A stretch of DNA of 64,000 nt from contig JAUTXP010000003.1 in NCBI GenBank assembly GCA_030837965.1, forward strand, positions 1 to 64,000. Direction: 5' to 3'. Position numbers and translations under genes: made by a program. Shown here in pieces: positions 10,177 through 19,112 of the stretch. The stretch comes from Acidimicrobiaceae bacterium. GTDB taxonomy: Bacteria; Actinomycetota; Acidimicrobiia; Acidimicrobiales; JAUTXP01. The notes beneath the pieces are model-generated. The model searched no databases, was not told the DNA's origin, and saw only the letters and a list, made by a program, of their open reading frames with translations. How positions within the stretch are numbered: the stretch's first letter is position 1; each line of letters begins with the position of its first letter.

Positions 10177-10668
10177 GTGGCATCCAACCCTCCCCCGGAC
10201 CTCGTCCTCGCGCCACTGAGCGGCAAGGCCAAGACGGTCGAAGAGCTCCTCACCATGTTCGACCTGTGCCTGGTGGTGCTCGACCCGTTCACGGACGAGA
10301 GCGCGTGGCTGTTGGAGACGGCGGGCCGCATCCTCCAGACCTTCGAGCAGGCCGACGTGCGCATCGGCTGGCTGATGGCGGGCGCCACGGCCGCGGAGGC
10401 CCGCATGTTCCTGGGCCCGTGGGCCGAGCGGATGATGACCTTCCCTGACCCGGATCGCATCGCGGTCAAGGCCCTGGGCCTGGCCCACCTTCCGGCCCTG
10501 GTCCACATCGGTATCGACGGCACCGTGATCGGCGCCGACGAGGGCTGGCACCCGGTGGCGTGGCGGCGCATCACTGCCGACCTGGCCAAGCGCATGGCCT
10601 GGCTCCCGCCCGCCATCCCCGTGCCCGGCGACCCAGGCCCCTTCGACGGCACCCCCGCCGTCGCCTGA
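10177..10668 (+). CDS. hypothetical protein, possibly thioredoxin-like fold without CXXC
   Basis: 163 aa from GTG 10177; TACCTT (10163-10168) lies 8 nt upstream, fitting a leaderless mRNA. LCLVVLDPFTDES, DVRIGWLMAG and PALVHIGIDGTVIGADEGW look like the strand-helix-strand order of a thioredoxin fold ending in a cis-Pro-like LPALV loop. The redox Cys pair is absent. The tail is proline-rich (PPAIPVPGDPGPF). It is convergent with fumarase, separated by a strong hairpin. Confidence 0.6.
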   Translation: MASNPPPDLVLAPLSGKAKTVEELLTMFDLCLVVLDPFTDESAWLLETAGRILQTFEQADVRIGWLMAGATAAEARMFLGPWAERMMTFPDPDRIAVKALGLAHLPALVHIGIDGTVIGADEGWHPVAWRRITADLAKRMAWLPPAIPVPGDPGPFDGTPAVA

Positions 10669-10703
10669 CCCCCCGCCTAACCGCGTCCGCCCCCGACCCC
10701 CAA

Positions 10704-10738
10704 AACTTTTCCACAGCACCTGTTGGTGTGGAAAAGTT
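10704..10738. terminator. intergenic hairpin, copy 1 of a three-copy palindrome
   Basis: AACTTTTCCACA (10704-10715) and TGTGGAAAAGTT (10727-10738) form a perfect 12-bp stem with an 11-nt loop. It lies between two convergent genes and can end transcription from both sides, although the U-tract is weak. Close relatives are at 58422-58463 and 62655-62694. Confidence 0.8.
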
Positions 10739-10746
10739 CGGAGGGG

Positions 10747-12129
10747 CTACTTGGTGAGGCCGCCCTTGGTGAGGGCGAGGACGTCGAGGGCCTTGTCCAA
10801 CTCGGCGTCGGTCAACCAGCCCCGTTCGAGCACCAGGTCGCGGATCGACCGGCCCGTCTTGGTCGACTCCTTGATGACCTCGGCCGCCTTCTCGTAGCCG
10901 AGGATGGGCGCCAGCGACGTGCCGATGGAGGGCGAGGCCTCGGCGAACTGCTTGCACCGCTCGACGTTGGCCTCGATGCCGGCCACGCACTTGTCGGCCA
11001 GGGCCCGCGACACGGCGGCCAGCAGCCGGATCGACTCCAACAGGTTGCGGCCGATGACCGGCAGCATGACGTTGAGCTCGAAGTTGCCCGCCGACCCGCC
11101 GAAGGCCACCGCCGCGTCGTTGCCGATGACCTGGGCCACCACCTGGCACACGGCCTCCGGGATGACGGGATTGACCTTGCCGGGCATGATCGACGAGCCC
11201 GGTTGCAGGTCCGGGATGCGGATCTCGGACAGGCCGGTGCGCGGCCCGCTCCCCATCCAGCGCAGGTCGTTGGCGCACTTGTAGAGCGACACGGCGATGG
11301 TGCGCAGCATCCCGCTGGCCTCGACCAGCGCGTCGCGCTGCGAGTGGGCCTCGAAGTGGTCGCGGGCCTCGGTGAAGGGCACGTCGAACTGCTCGGACAG
11401 CCTGCGGATCACGCCCTTGGCGAAGTTCTTCGGCGCGTTGATCCCGGTGCCCACGGCCGTGCCGCCCAACGGCAGTTCACTCACCCGCGGCAACGCGGCC
11501 TGCAAGCGCTCGACGCCGATCTCGACGGCCTGCGCGTAGCCGCCGAACTCCTGGCCCAGCGTGACGGGCGTGGCGTCCATCAAGTGGGTCCGGCCCGACT
11601 TCACCACCGTCTTGAACTGGCGCTGCTTCTTGCGCAAGGTCTTGGCCAGGTGGTCGAGGGCGGGCACGAGTTCGTCCTTGATCGACACCGCCGCGGCCAC
11701 ATGGATCGCCGAAGGAAAGACGTCGTTCGACGACTGCGACGCGTTGACGTGGTCGTTGGGGTGGACGGCCTCGCCCAGCCGCTCCGACGCCAGCGTGGCC
11801 AGCACCTCGTTGATGTTCATGTTCGACGACGTGCCCGACCCGGTCTGGTACACGTCGATCGGGAAGTGGTCGTCCCAACGGCCGTCGACCACCTCGGCCG
11901 CGGCCTCGGTGATGGCGTTGGCCAAGGGCTTGTCCACGATCTTGAGCCGGGCGTTCTCCTGGGCCGCGGCGCCTTTGATGGCGGCCAGCGCGGCGATGAG
12001 GGAGCGCTCGATGCGCAGCCCGGAGATGGGGAAGTTCTCGACGGCCCGCTGGGTCTGCGCCGCCCATTTGGCGTCGGCAGGCACCCGCACCTCGCCCATC
12101 GAGTCGTGCTCGATTCGGTACTCGCTCAT
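10747..12129 (-). CDS. fumC: class II fumarate hydratase
   Basis: 460 aa, the usual length. The superfamily signature [11 protein letters not shown] is at about residue 311, [13 protein letters not shown] near residue 102 supplies the substrate-binding loop, and THLMDATPV the catalytic His region. The enzyme interconverts fumarate and L-malate in the TCA cycle, in the cytosol, as a homotetramer without iron. TACCGT followed by 8 nt precedes ATG 12129 and no Shine-Dalgarno is seen, so a leaderless message is likely. It is divergent from the NlpC/P60 gene. Confidence 0.97.
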   Translation of the reverse strand: MSEYRIEHDSMGEVRVPADAKWAAQTQRAVENFPISGLRIERSLIAALAAIKGAAAQENARLKIVDKPLANAITEAAAEVVDGRWDDHFPIDVYQTGSGTSSNMNINEVLATLASERLGEAVHPNDHVNASQSSNDVFPSAIHVAAAVSIKDELVPALDHLAKTLRKKQRQFKTVVKSGRTHLMDATPVTLGQEFGGYAQAVEIGVERLQAALPRVSELPLGGTAVGTGINAPKNFAKGVIRRLSEQFDVPFTEARDHFEAHSQRDALVEASGMLRTIAVSLYKCANDLRWMGSGPRTGLSEIRIPDLQPGSSIMPGKVNPVIPEAVCQVVAQVIGNDAAVAFGGSAGNFELNVMLPVIGRNLLESIRLLAAVSRALADKCVAGIEANVERCKQFAEASPSIGTSLAPILGYEKAAEVIKESTKTGRSIRDLVLERGWLTDAELDKALDVLALTKGGLTK

Positions 12130-12222
12130 AGGGCTCGACGGTAGTCGCCGCCCCACTCCCCGACCTCGCCCGTGGGCCGCCGCTCCGAGCCGCACGGAGA
12201 GGGGGATTTGCCACTCGGACAG

Positions 12223-12240
12223 CCAGGCCCGGTAGCCTGG
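12223..12240 (+). other. small hairpin in the spacer before the NlpC/P60 gene
   Basis: CCAGGC and GCCTGG form a 6-bp stem with a 6-nt loop. It sits in the 160-bp divergent spacer between fumC and the NlpC/P60 gene, 50 bp before the latter's ATG, and could be part of a 5' leader. I could not match it to a known riboswitch. Confidence 0.4.
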
Positions 12241-12289
12241 TTGCCTGTTGCGTACTCGCTGATTGAGTGAGTGCGGAGACCACCGAACC

Positions 12290-13456
12290 ATGAGAGTCCA
12301 CAAGACCCCCTGGCTGCGGCGGCTCGGCGTCCTCGTCGGGATCGCATCCCTTACTGCCGGCATCGTCAGCGCGCCCGCCGTCCCTGCCGCCGCGGACAAG
12401 ATCGCGGACAAGCAAGCCGAGGCGGCGAAGATCGCGGCCCAGGTCGAGGCCCAAGGCGAAAAGGTCAGCATCCTGGCCGAGCGCCTGAACGTGGCCCGCA
12501 TCAAGGCTGACGAGGTCCAGGCCGCGGTCGAGCGCTCCAAGGTCGAGGTGGCCCGCACCGACGCGCAGGTGGCCGCGGCCCGATCCGAATTGCGGGGCCA
12601 CGTGGTGGCCGCCTACATCAAGGGCGGGCACTTCAGCGAGTTCCAACTCCTCGCAGGCGGGGACCAGCACGCGGGCGAGTTGGCCGTGCGCAACAGCTAT
12701 GTGAAGTCGCTGACCAGTTCGCAGCGCGCCGCCATCGACGCCTTGGCCCAGGCCCGCGAGGCGGCAGACGCCAAGCACGCGTCGCTGGAGGCGGCCCGCA
12801 AGAGCGCACACGACGCGCTGGCCGCGGTCGACGCCGACCGCAGGGCCGCGTCACAGGCCGAGGCCGCCACCGAGGCGACGCTGAACCGGGTCAAGGGCGA
12901 GCTGGCCGGGCTGGTGGCCGCCGAGGAGCAGCGTCGAGCCGAGGCCGCGGCCCGCAAGGCCCAAGCCGAACTGGCCGCCCGCCAGGCCCGCGAGGCGGCG
13001 GCGCGGGCCCAGCCGACCCAGGCCGGATCGGCCCCGACGCGAGGACGGGTCCGCTCAGGTCCGGGCGCGGGCACTGGCGTCGACCCTGGTCCTGCCCCCG
13101 CCCCCAACCCCGGCGCGGAACGGGCGGTGGCCGAGGCCAAGCGTCAGATCGGCAAGCCCTACCAGTACGGCGCAGGCGGGCCGGACAGCTTCGACTGCTC
13201 GGGGCTCACAAGCTGGGCCTGGCGGGCGGGCGGCGTTTCCCTCCCCCACTCGTCGTCGGCCCAGTACAGCGCGACCCACCGCGTTGCCATCAGCGACGTC
13301 CAGCCCGGCGACATCCTCTTCTACGGAAGCCCCATCCATCACGTGGGCATCTACGTCGGCAACGGGAGCATGGTCGAGGCCTCGCATTCGGGCACGCCCG
13401 TGCGCTACGCGTCGATCTACCGCAGCGACCTGGTCGGCGCAGGCCGAGTCGGTTAG
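12290..13456 (+). CDS. secreted NlpC/P60 peptidoglycan endopeptidase with coiled-coil region
   Basis: 388 aa. The signal peptide ([19 protein letters not shown]) ends near residue 34. Residues about 35-245 are a long Ala/Glu/Lys/Arg-rich coiled coil, as in RipA/CwlO-type hydrolases. A Pro/Gly linker follows ([10 protein letters not shown]). The NlpC/P60 domain holds the nucleophile Cys in FDCSGLTSW (about residue 302) and the His in [10 protein letters not shown] (about 350). Such enzymes cut D-Glu-mDAP bonds in cell-wall peptides during division; the coiled coil usually mediates control. ATG 12290 is preferred over the TTG at 12263 because the signal peptide then begins properly. Confidence 0.92.
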   Translation: MRVHKTPWLRRLGVLVGIASLTAGIVSAPAVPAAADKIADKQAEAAKIAAQVEAQGEKVSILAERLNVARIKADEVQAAVERSKVEVARTDAQVAAARSELRGHVVAAYIKGGHFSEFQLLAGGDQHAGELAVRNSYVKSLTSSQRAAIDALAQAREAADAKHASLEAARKSAHDALAAVDADRRAASQAEAATEATLNRVKGELAGLVAAEEQRRAEAAARKAQAELAARQAREAAARAQPTQAGSAPTRGRVRSGPGAGTGVDPGPAPAPNPGAERAVAEAKRQIGKPYQYGAGGPDSFDCSGLTSWAWRAGGVSLPHSSSAQYSATHRVAISDVQPGDILFYGSPIHHVGIYVGNGSMVEASHSGTPVRYASIYRSDLVGAGRVG

Positions 13457-13515
13457 TCGAGTCGGCTAGTTCGTCGAGTCGGCTCGCAGCCGGCCCCGGA
13501 AGTAGCGTCCGCCCC

Positions 13516-14418
13516 ATGCGCTATGGGGTGATGCTCGACCAGTTCAAGCCCATCGACACGGTGGTGGCCGAGGCCCGGTCCCTGCACGAGGCGGGCTTCG
13601 CATCGGCGTGGTCGTCGCAGGTCTTCGGGTACGACGCCCTCACCCTCTTCGCGGTCATCGGCCGCGAGGTGCCCGGCATCGAGTTGGGCACCGGCGTCGT
13701 GCCCGTCTACCCCCGCCATCCATTGGCCTTGGCCGCGCAGGCGCTCACCACTCAGTCGGCCACGGGCGGGCGGCTGGTGTTGGGCATCGGCCTGTCGCAT
13801 CAGGTCGTGGTCGAGGGCATGTGGGGCTACTCGTTCGACAAGCCCGCGCGCTACATGCGCGAATACCTGGCCGCCCTGTTGCCCGCGCTGCGCGGCGAAC
13901 AGGTCGCGGTCAACGGCGAGGTGCTGACGGCCAACACGACGGCACCGATCAACGTGCGGGTCGACGCGCCGCCGCCGGTGCTGCTGGCCGCGCTGGCGCC
14001 GACCATGTTGAAGCTGGCCGGTGGACTGGCCGACGGCACGGTGACGTGGATGACGGGCCCGGCCACCTTGGCCGACCACATCGTGCCGTCCATCACCAAG
14101 GCCGCAGCCGACGCGGGCCGCAGCGCACCGCGGGTGGTGGCCGCCCTGCCCGTGTGCATCACCGACGACGTCGACGCGGCCAGGGCGCAGGCGGCCAAGG
14201 AGTACGCCATCTACGGGCAGTTGCCGTCATACCGGGCCATGCTCGACAAGGAGGGCGCGGCCGGGCCCGCCGACGTGGCCGTTGCGGGCGACGAGGGCAC
14301 GGTGGCCAAAGAGCTCGACCGCATGGCCGACGCGGGCGTGACCGAGTTCGTGGCCAGCAGGCTCGGCACCAAAGAGGAGTGGTCCCGCACCGTGGACTTC
14401 CTCGCCGCTCGCATCTGA
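13516..14418 (+). CDS. LLM-class (luciferase-like) F420-dependent oxidoreductase
   Basis: 300 aa TIM-barrel protein of the bacterial luciferase superfamily. The opening MRYGVMLDQFKPIDTVVAEA, then ELGTGVVPVYPRHPLALAAQ and GRLVLGIGLSHQ, are the typical strand and loop motifs of F420-binding members. The substrate is unknown. TAGCGT (13503-13508) lies exactly 7 nt before the ATG, giving a leaderless start. The preceding 60 bp contain only imperfect GTCGAGTCGGCT repeats. Confidence 0.88.
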   Translation: MRYGVMLDQFKPIDTVVAEARSLHEAGFASAWSSQVFGYDALTLFAVIGREVPGIELGTGVVPVYPRHPLALAAQALTTQSATGGRLVLGIGLSHQVVVEGMWGYSFDKPARYMREYLAALLPALRGEQVAVNGEVLTANTTAPINVRVDAPPPVLLAALAPTMLKLAGGLADGTVTWMTGPATLADHIVPSITKAAADAGRSAPRVVAALPVCITDDVDAARAQAAKEYAIYGQLPSYRAMLDKEGAAGPADVAVAGDEGTVAKELDRMADAGVTEFVASRLGTKEEWSRTVDFLAARI

Positions 14419-14423
14419 CCGCG

Positions 14424-14453
14424 TCAGTCGGGCTCAGTCGGGGTCAGTCGGGG
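14424..14453. repeat. 10-bp tandem repeat spanning the SDR stop codon
   Basis: TCAGTCGGGN occurs three times in a row (14424, 14434, 14444). The third copy contains the stop codon of the SDR gene on the minus strand, so the end of that gene has been duplicated into the spacer. Confidence 0.85.
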
Positions 14454-15214
14454 TCGACAAGGTCGGGCGGGCGCATCCCCTCAGCGCCGTCGATGCGCGG
14501 CCCGGGCACGTTGGCGAACAGGTAGGCCGTCGCCTCTCGACCGGGCTGGCACACATAGGCCTGGCCGGTCACGTTGCCGGTGGCGCACATGAGCACGGCC
14601 GCCGCGATCTGCTCAGGCGGCATCAGCGGGAAGCCCGCAGCCTCCAGATTGGCGATGATCTCGTCGCCCACCAGCGGGGTCTTGACGATGCCCGGGCACA
14701 CCGCGTTCAGGGTGATGCGCTTGGCCTCCAACTGGGGAGCGAGCGAGCGCACCAGCCCGACCACGGCGTGCTTGGTCAGGGTGTAAATGGGGTCGGGCGG
14801 GAAGGCGATGAGTCCGGCCAGCGACGCCGTGGCCACCACTGCGCCGCCGCCCCTTCGCTCCATCGCGGGCACCACGGCCCTGGCCCCGAAGACCACGCCG
14901 TCGATGTTGGCCCGCATGATGCGGCGGTATTGCTCGTCGGTGAGGGCCGTGATGTCCGACTCACCCGTGGTCACGCCCGCGTTGAGATAGGCGATGTCGA
15001 CCCCCCCGAAGGCGGACTCGCACTCCCCCACCACCGAGGCCCATGCGGCCGGGTCACCCACGTCCGCGGCCACGAAGCGGCTGGCGTGCGGCGGTTCCTG
15101 CATGTCGACCACGACGACCTCGGCCCCTTCGGCCAGGAACAGCTTGGTGGTGGCCAGCCCGATGCCGGACGACCCGCCGGTGACGATGGCGACTTTCCCG
15201 TCCAGTGCACCCAT
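14444..15214 (-). CDS. short-chain dehydrogenase/reductase
   Basis: 256 aa classical SDR. The NAD(P) loop is TGGSSGIGLATTK (residues about 12-24) and the acidic VVVDMQ after strand 2 suggests NAD preference. The NAG-type motif is LNAGVTTG, catalytic Ser lies in ATASLAGL, and Tyr/Lys in IYTLTKHAV (about 143-150). Substrate unknown. TAGCCT (15221-15226, minus) is 6 nt before the ATG. The start codon is only 17 bp from that of the divergent oxidoreductase gene. Confidence 0.9.
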   Translation of the reverse strand: MGALDGKVAIVTGGSSGIGLATTKLFLAEGAEVVVVDMQEPPHASRFVAADVGDPAAWASVVGECESAFGGVDIAYLNAGVTTGESDITALTDEQYRRIMRANIDGVVFGARAVVPAMERRGGGAVVATASLAGLIAFPPDPIYTLTKHAVVGLVRSLAPQLEAKRITLNAVCPGIVKTPLVGDEIIANLEAAGFPLMPPEQIAAAVLMCATGNVTGQAYVCQPGREATAYLFANVPGPRIDGAEGMRPPDLVDPD

Positions 15215-15231
15215 GGCGCGAGGCTAGGCCG

Positions 15232-16170
15232 ATGCGAGCAGCGACCATCGTGGACGGACGCATCGAGGTGCGGGACCATCCCGATCCCCAGCCGGGCGCA
15301 GGCGAGGTGCTCGTGCGGGTGCGGGCCGCGGGCCTGAACAACGCCGACCTCTTGCAGGTCAAGGGGTTCTACCCCGCCCCACCGGGCGTGGCCGCCGACA
15401 TCCCCGGGATGGAGGTGGCGGGCGAGGTCGTCGCCGTGGGCCCCAACGCCTACCGATTCCAGCCCGGCCACCGGGTCATAGCCGTCATCGCAGGCGGGGG
15501 CCAGGCCGAGCTGGCCGTCGTCCACGAGCGCACGCTGATCCCCGTCCCCGACACCGTCGACTGGCCGCAGGCGGGGGGCTTCCCCGAGACGTTCACCACC
15601 GCCCACGACGCCCTGTTCACCCAGTGCCGCCTCGGCCTGGGCGAGCGACTGCTGGTGTCGGGCGGCGCGGGCGGGGTGGGCACGGCGGCCGTCCAACTGG
15701 GCGTGGCCGCGGGCGCGCAGGTGACCGCGTCGGTGCGCAACGCGGGCCTTCGATCGGACGTGGCCGCGCTGGGCGCCGAGGTTGTGGACCCGGCCGACTT
15801 CGTGGGTGCCGGGCCGTTCGACGTCGTGCTCGAACTGATCGGCGCGCCCAACCTGCCCGGCGACCTGGAGGCCCTGCGGGTGGGCGGGCGCATCGTCGTC
15901 ATCGGCGTGGGCGCGGGCGCGCAGGCCGAGGTCAACCTGTTGTCGGTCATGGCCAAGCGGGCGAGCATCTGCGGCTCCACCCTTCGGGCCCGGCCGTTGG
16001 AGGGCAAGGCCGCGGCCGCCATGGCGGTCGAGCACCACGTGGTGCCGATGCTGGCCTCGGGCCGCATCACCGTCCCCGTCTTCGCGACCTACCCGCTGGA
16101 CGACGTGGCCGCCGCCTATGAACGGTTCGCGGCGGGGGGCAAGCTGGGCAAGGTCGTCATCACCCTGTGA
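15232..16170 (+). CDS. zinc-independent quinone oxidoreductase-like MDR enzyme
   Basis: 312 aa medium-chain dehydrogenase/reductase. The GroES-like part has AAGLNNADLLQVKGFYPAPP and GMEVAGEVVAVG; the nucleotide-binding part has LLVSGGAGGVGTAAVQLG. Cys and His zinc ligands of alcohol dehydrogenases are missing, as in NADPH:quinone reductases. The -10 candidate is imperfect (GAGGCT, 6 nt before the ATG), and the 17-bp divergent spacer with the SDR gene leaves no room for a 5' leader. The UvrD-like gene is coupled downstream through a GTGA overlap. Confidence 0.88.
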   Translation: MRAATIVDGRIEVRDHPDPQPGAGEVLVRVRAAGLNNADLLQVKGFYPAPPGVAADIPGMEVAGEVVAVGPNAYRFQPGHRVIAVIAGGGQAELAVVHERTLIPVPDTVDWPQAGGFPETFTTAHDALFTQCRLGLGERLLVSGGAGGVGTAAVQLGVAAGAQVTASVRNAGLRSDVAALGAEVVDPADFVGAGPFDVVLELIGAPNLPGDLEALRVGGRIVVIGVGAGAQAEVNLLSVMAKRASICGSTLRARPLEGKAAAAMAVEHHVVPMLASGRITVPVFATYPLDDVAAAYERFAAGGKLGKVVITL

Positions 16171-17204
16171 GGGGGCTCGGCGTGGGGTTGCCCGCCCGCA
16201 TCACCGGCGGCTACCGGTCGGGCAAGACGACTCGTCTGCAAGGGATGGCGGCCGAGTGCGAGCAGCCGCTCGTGCTGTGCGCCACCGAGGCCGCGGCGGC
16301 GCGCTTCGGCCCGTACGCCACCACGTTTTGGGGGCTGGCCGCCGAGATAGTCGGGCGCCATGCCCATCCAGTGCGGGTGCTGTCCACGGCCGAGCAACGG
16401 TCCCGCCTCGGCGACCCGGAGTTGGCCGACGTCGTGTGCCACTACCAGGCCTCGTTCCTCGGGCTCGAAGAACTGCGCACCCACGCCGACGCGGCCGGCG
16501 TGGCCGAGCGCTGGGAGGCCATGGCCCTCACGGCCGAGCGCTATCAGTCCGACCTGGCCGCCGCGGGAGAGGCCGACTGGGCGGGCGTGCTCGTGCAAGC
16601 CAGCCTCCTGCTGCGCGACGACGACATCCTGGCCGCCGAGCGCGATCGATTCGATGTCGTGTTGGTCGACGACTTCGAGGCCGCATCCTTCGCGGCCAAC
16701 CGACTGCTGTCGCAACTGGCGGGCTTCGGCGGGCCGGTGGTGGTGGCGGGCAATGCCGACAACGCGGTGTGGCGCCATGTGGCCGGGTCGCCCGTGTACC
16801 TCGACCGCTTCGTTCGTCGGTTCGGCGCGGCCGTCGACGTGACCTTGACCGAGGACCACGGCGAGGACGCCGATGCCGAGGGCACCGCGGTGTTGGTCCT
16901 CGAAGCGGGAGGCGACCCCTGGCTGGCGTTGCCCGACGGCCCGGTGCCGGTGGCACTGTCGACCAGCTTGACGTGGGAGTCGGTGACGGTGGTGCCTGCG
17001 GCTGCGAGCGTGGGTGAGACCGACGACGCCGGTGGCGGCGGCGTCGAGCACGTGTACGACCTCGACCTGTTGCGCGGCCCCGACGTGCCCGACGCCGCGG
17101 CCCGGGCCGAGCGGCGCCGTCGGGAGGACGAGGCTCGGGTCGCCCTGGCGCTTTCGCGCGCCGCTCAGACCGCGGTCCAGCCCCCGTCCACGAACAGCAC
17201 CTGA
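16167..17204 (+). CDS. UvrD-like ATPase fragment (motor domain 1 only), function unknown
   Basis: 345 aa. The GTG start overlaps the previous stop (GTGA). Motif I/Walker A is ITGGYRSGKTTRLQG (about residues 12-26) and motif II/Walker B is VVLVDDFEAASF (about 169-180). VVVAGNADNAVWR resembles the motif III region of UvrD/Rep helicases. The second motor domain with motifs IV-VI is absent; the protein instead ends in an acidic/arginine-rich tail (RAERRRREDEARVALALSRA). It may be a stand-alone ATPase, a regulator, or a relic of an AddA/UvrD protein. Its last 40 bp overlap the convergent SDR gene. Confidence 0.65.
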   Translation: MRGLGVGLPARITGGYRSGKTTRLQGMAAECEQPLVLCATEAAAARFGPYATTFWGLAAEIVGRHAHPVRVLSTAEQRSRLGDPELADVVCHYQASFLGLEELRTHADAAGVAERWEAMALTAERYQSDLAAAGEADWAGVLVQASLLLRDDDILAAERDRFDVVLVDDFEAASFAANRLLSQLAGFGGPVVVAGNADNAVWRHVAGSPVYLDRFVRRFGAAVDVTLTEDHGEDADAEGTAVLVLEAGGDPWLALPDGPVPVALSTSLTWESVTVVPAAASVGETDDAGGGGVEHVYDLDLLRGPDVPDAAARAERRRREDEARVALALSRAAQTAVQPPSTNST

Positions 17205-17929
17205 CCGGTGACGAAGCTGCTGGCGTCGGAGGCCAGGAACAGCAGCGCGCCGTCCAGTTCGTGCGCCTCCCCGGCTCGGCCCATGGGCGTCTTGCGCCGG
17301 ACCCAGTTCACGCCCTGGTCGGTGTCCAGCAGGTCGGTGGTCATCTCGGACGGGAACCACCCGGGCGCGAGCGCGTTCACCCTGATGCCTTTGCGGGCCC
17401 ACTGCGCGGCCAGCTCCTTGGTGATGCCGACCACGCCGTGCTTGGACGCCACGTAGCTCGCCTGCGGGATCTGGCCCGACGCCACCAAGCCGAGCACGGA
17501 CGCCACGTTGACGATCACGCCCGTCTGCCTTTCGAGCATCTGCCTGCCGACCAGTTGGCTGAGTACGAAGACGGCGTTGAGGTTCACGCCCACGATGTCG
17601 CGGAACTGCTCTGGCGACTCGATCTCGGCCGGGGTGGGGTGGCCGATGCCCGCGTTGTTGACGAGCACGTCGATGGGGCCGAGGCGCTCGGTGGCGGCGT
17701 CGACCAGTCGACCCAGATCGGCATCGTCGCTGACGTCGCAGGCCATGGGGATCACGGTCGGGCCGACCTCGTCGGCCAACGCCTGCAAGCGATCGACCCT
17801 GCGGGCCGCGACGACGACGTTGGCACCCGCCGCGGCCAGCACTCGGGCCATACGGTTGCCGATGCCGCTCGACGCGCCGGTGAGCAACGCCACTCTGCCG
17901 TCCAGCCTGAAGGGCGCGAGGGGATCCAT
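17165..17929 (-). CDS. short-chain dehydrogenase/reductase
   Basis: 254 aa. ATG 17929 is preferred because TAGAGT lies 7 nt upstream; a longer reading runs through the divergent gene. It has TGASSGIGNRMARVL for the cofactor loop, NNAGIGHPTP, Ser in VNVASVLG, and Tyr/Lys in ASYVASKHGVVG (about residue 157). LAPGWFPSEMTTDLLD and FVDGGWTAV are typical of FabG/gluconate-5-dehydrogenase-like SDRs. Substrate not known. Its tail overlaps that of the UvrD-like gene. Confidence 0.9.
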   Translation of the reverse strand: MDPLAPFRLDGRVALLTGASSGIGNRMARVLAAAGANVVVAARRVDRLQALADEVGPTVIPMACDVSDDADLGRLVDAATERLGPIDVLVNNAGIGHPTPAEIESPEQFRDIVGVNLNAVFVLSQLVGRQMLERQTGVIVNVASVLGLVASGQIPQASYVASKHGVVGITKELAAQWARKGIRVNALAPGWFPSEMTTDLLDTDQGVNWVRRKTPMGRAGEAHELDGALLFLASDASSFVTGQVLFVDGGWTAV

Positions 17930-17936
17930 GGAGGCG

Positions 17937-17946
17937 ACTCTACGAT
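17937..17946. promoter_or_regulatory. interlocked divergent -10 boxes
   Basis: The 10 bp ACTCTACGAT contain TAGAGT on the minus strand (17942-17937, 7 nt before the SDR ATG) and TACGAT on the plus strand (17941-17946, 8 nt before the YcaQ-like GTG). The two hexamers share two base pairs, so both promoters cannot be occupied at once. Confidence 0.7.
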
Positions 17947-17954
17947 CCGCCGTC

Positions 17955-19112
17955 GTGGAGTCGATCAGCGCCGAACAGGCCCGGCGCATGTTCTTGCGGG
18001 CGCAAGGGTTCCTGGGCGCCATCGACCGACGCGCCGGCGTGCCGGGCGTGCTGCGGCGGTTGGGCGCCGTGCAACTGGACACCATCTCGGTGCTGGCCCG
18101 CTCGCACGAGCTGGTGCCCTACGCCCGCCTCGGTCCGACGCCGAGGGCGGCTGTCGAGTCGGCCTATTGGGGTCCCGAGCGCCACGCCTTCGAGTACTGG
18201 GGTCACGCGGCGAGCATCCTGCCCATCGAGGACTGGCCGTGGTGCGCGGGCAGGCGGCGTCGGTATCGCGACTATCCGTGGAAGTGGCAGGCCAGCGAGC
18301 AGACCTTTGCCGAGGTGCGGGCCCGGCTGGCCGACGGGCCGATCACCACCGCGGACGTGGGCGGGGCCAAGCGGGGCGGCGAGTGGTGGGACTGGTCCGA
18401 GGCCAAGGTGGCCCTGGAACGGCTGCTGGCGTGGGGCGAGGCGGTGTGCGTGGAGCGCAGGGGCTGGCGGCGCGTGTACGACCTGCCGGAGCGGGTCATC
18501 CCGGCCCACCTGCTGGCCCACGAGCCGCCCACCGACGAGTGCAACCGCGTCCAGGTCGCGTTGGCGGGCCGACATCTGGGGGTGGCCACCGTCAACGACT
18601 TGGCCGACTACTACCGATTGCGCAAGGAGTGGGTGAAGGCGTCGCTCCCCGACAGCGGGCTGGTGCCGGTCGAGGTAGCGGGCTGGGCTGAGTCCGCATG
18701 GGCCGACCCGGACGCGCTGGGCTCGCTCGGCGCGCGGGGCGAGCGGGGCGAGCGGGGCAGGCATCGGACCACGCTCCTGTCGCCCTTCGACTCCCTGGTG
18801 TGGGACAGGGCCCGCACCTTGCGGATGTTCGGCGTCGACCATCGCTTGGAGGCCTACACGCCCAAGGCCAAGCGGGCCCTGGGCTACTTCGCCATGCCCG
18901 CGCTGGTCGGCGGGAAACTGGTGGCTCGCGTCGATCCGAAGCGGGTGGGCAAGACGCTGGTGGCCCAGCAGGTGACGTACCAGCGCACGCCCGGCGATCG
19001 AGTGCGGGCCGAGGTCCGGGCCGCCCTCGAGGAGGCCGCGCAATGGGTGGGGTGCGACTCGGTGGTCTTAGAGCGCGAGGTCGAGCTGCGTGACGTCCGG
19101 CTGTGGTGGTGA
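17955..19112 (+). CDS. YcaQ/AlkZ-type winged-helix DNA glycosylase family protein
   Basis: 385 aa, as usual for HTH_42/YcaQ proteins, which unhook interstrand crosslinks and remove bulky N7-alkyl adducts. The QxD catalytic motif appears as VQLDTISVLARSHEL (about residues 38-52). EYWGHAASILPIEDWPW and LLSPFDSLVWDRARTLRMF are further family blocks, and the arginine-rich tandem-winged-helix segment lies between. GTG 17955 follows TACGAT by 8 nt. Near its end an in-frame rare TTA codon (19068-19070) is the reverse complement of the radical SAM gene's TAA stop. Confidence 0.85.
   Translation: MESISAEQARRMFLRAQGFLGAIDRRAGVPGVLRRLGAVQLDTISVLARSHELVPYARLGPTPRAAVESAYWGPERHAFEYWGHAASILPIEDWPWCAGRRRRYRDYPWKWQASEQTFAEVRARLADGPITTADVGGAKRGGEWWDWSEAKVALERLLAWGEAVCVERRGWRRVYDLPERVIPAHLLAHEPPTDECNRVQVALAGRHLGVATVNDLADYYRLRKEWVKASLPDSGLVPVEVAGWAESAWADPDALGSLGARGERGERGRHRTTLLSPFDSLVWDRARTLRMFGVDHRLEAYTPKAKRALGYFAMPALVGGKLVARVDPKRVGKTLVAQQVTYQRTPGDRVRAEVRAALEEAAQWVGCDSVVLEREVELRDVRLWW

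Noticed and set aside
12130-12289. Riboswitch (for example c-di-AMP type) upstream of the NlpC/P60 gene
   Set aside because: Only a 6-bp hairpin is visible; I could not align the region to the conserved core of a known riboswitch.
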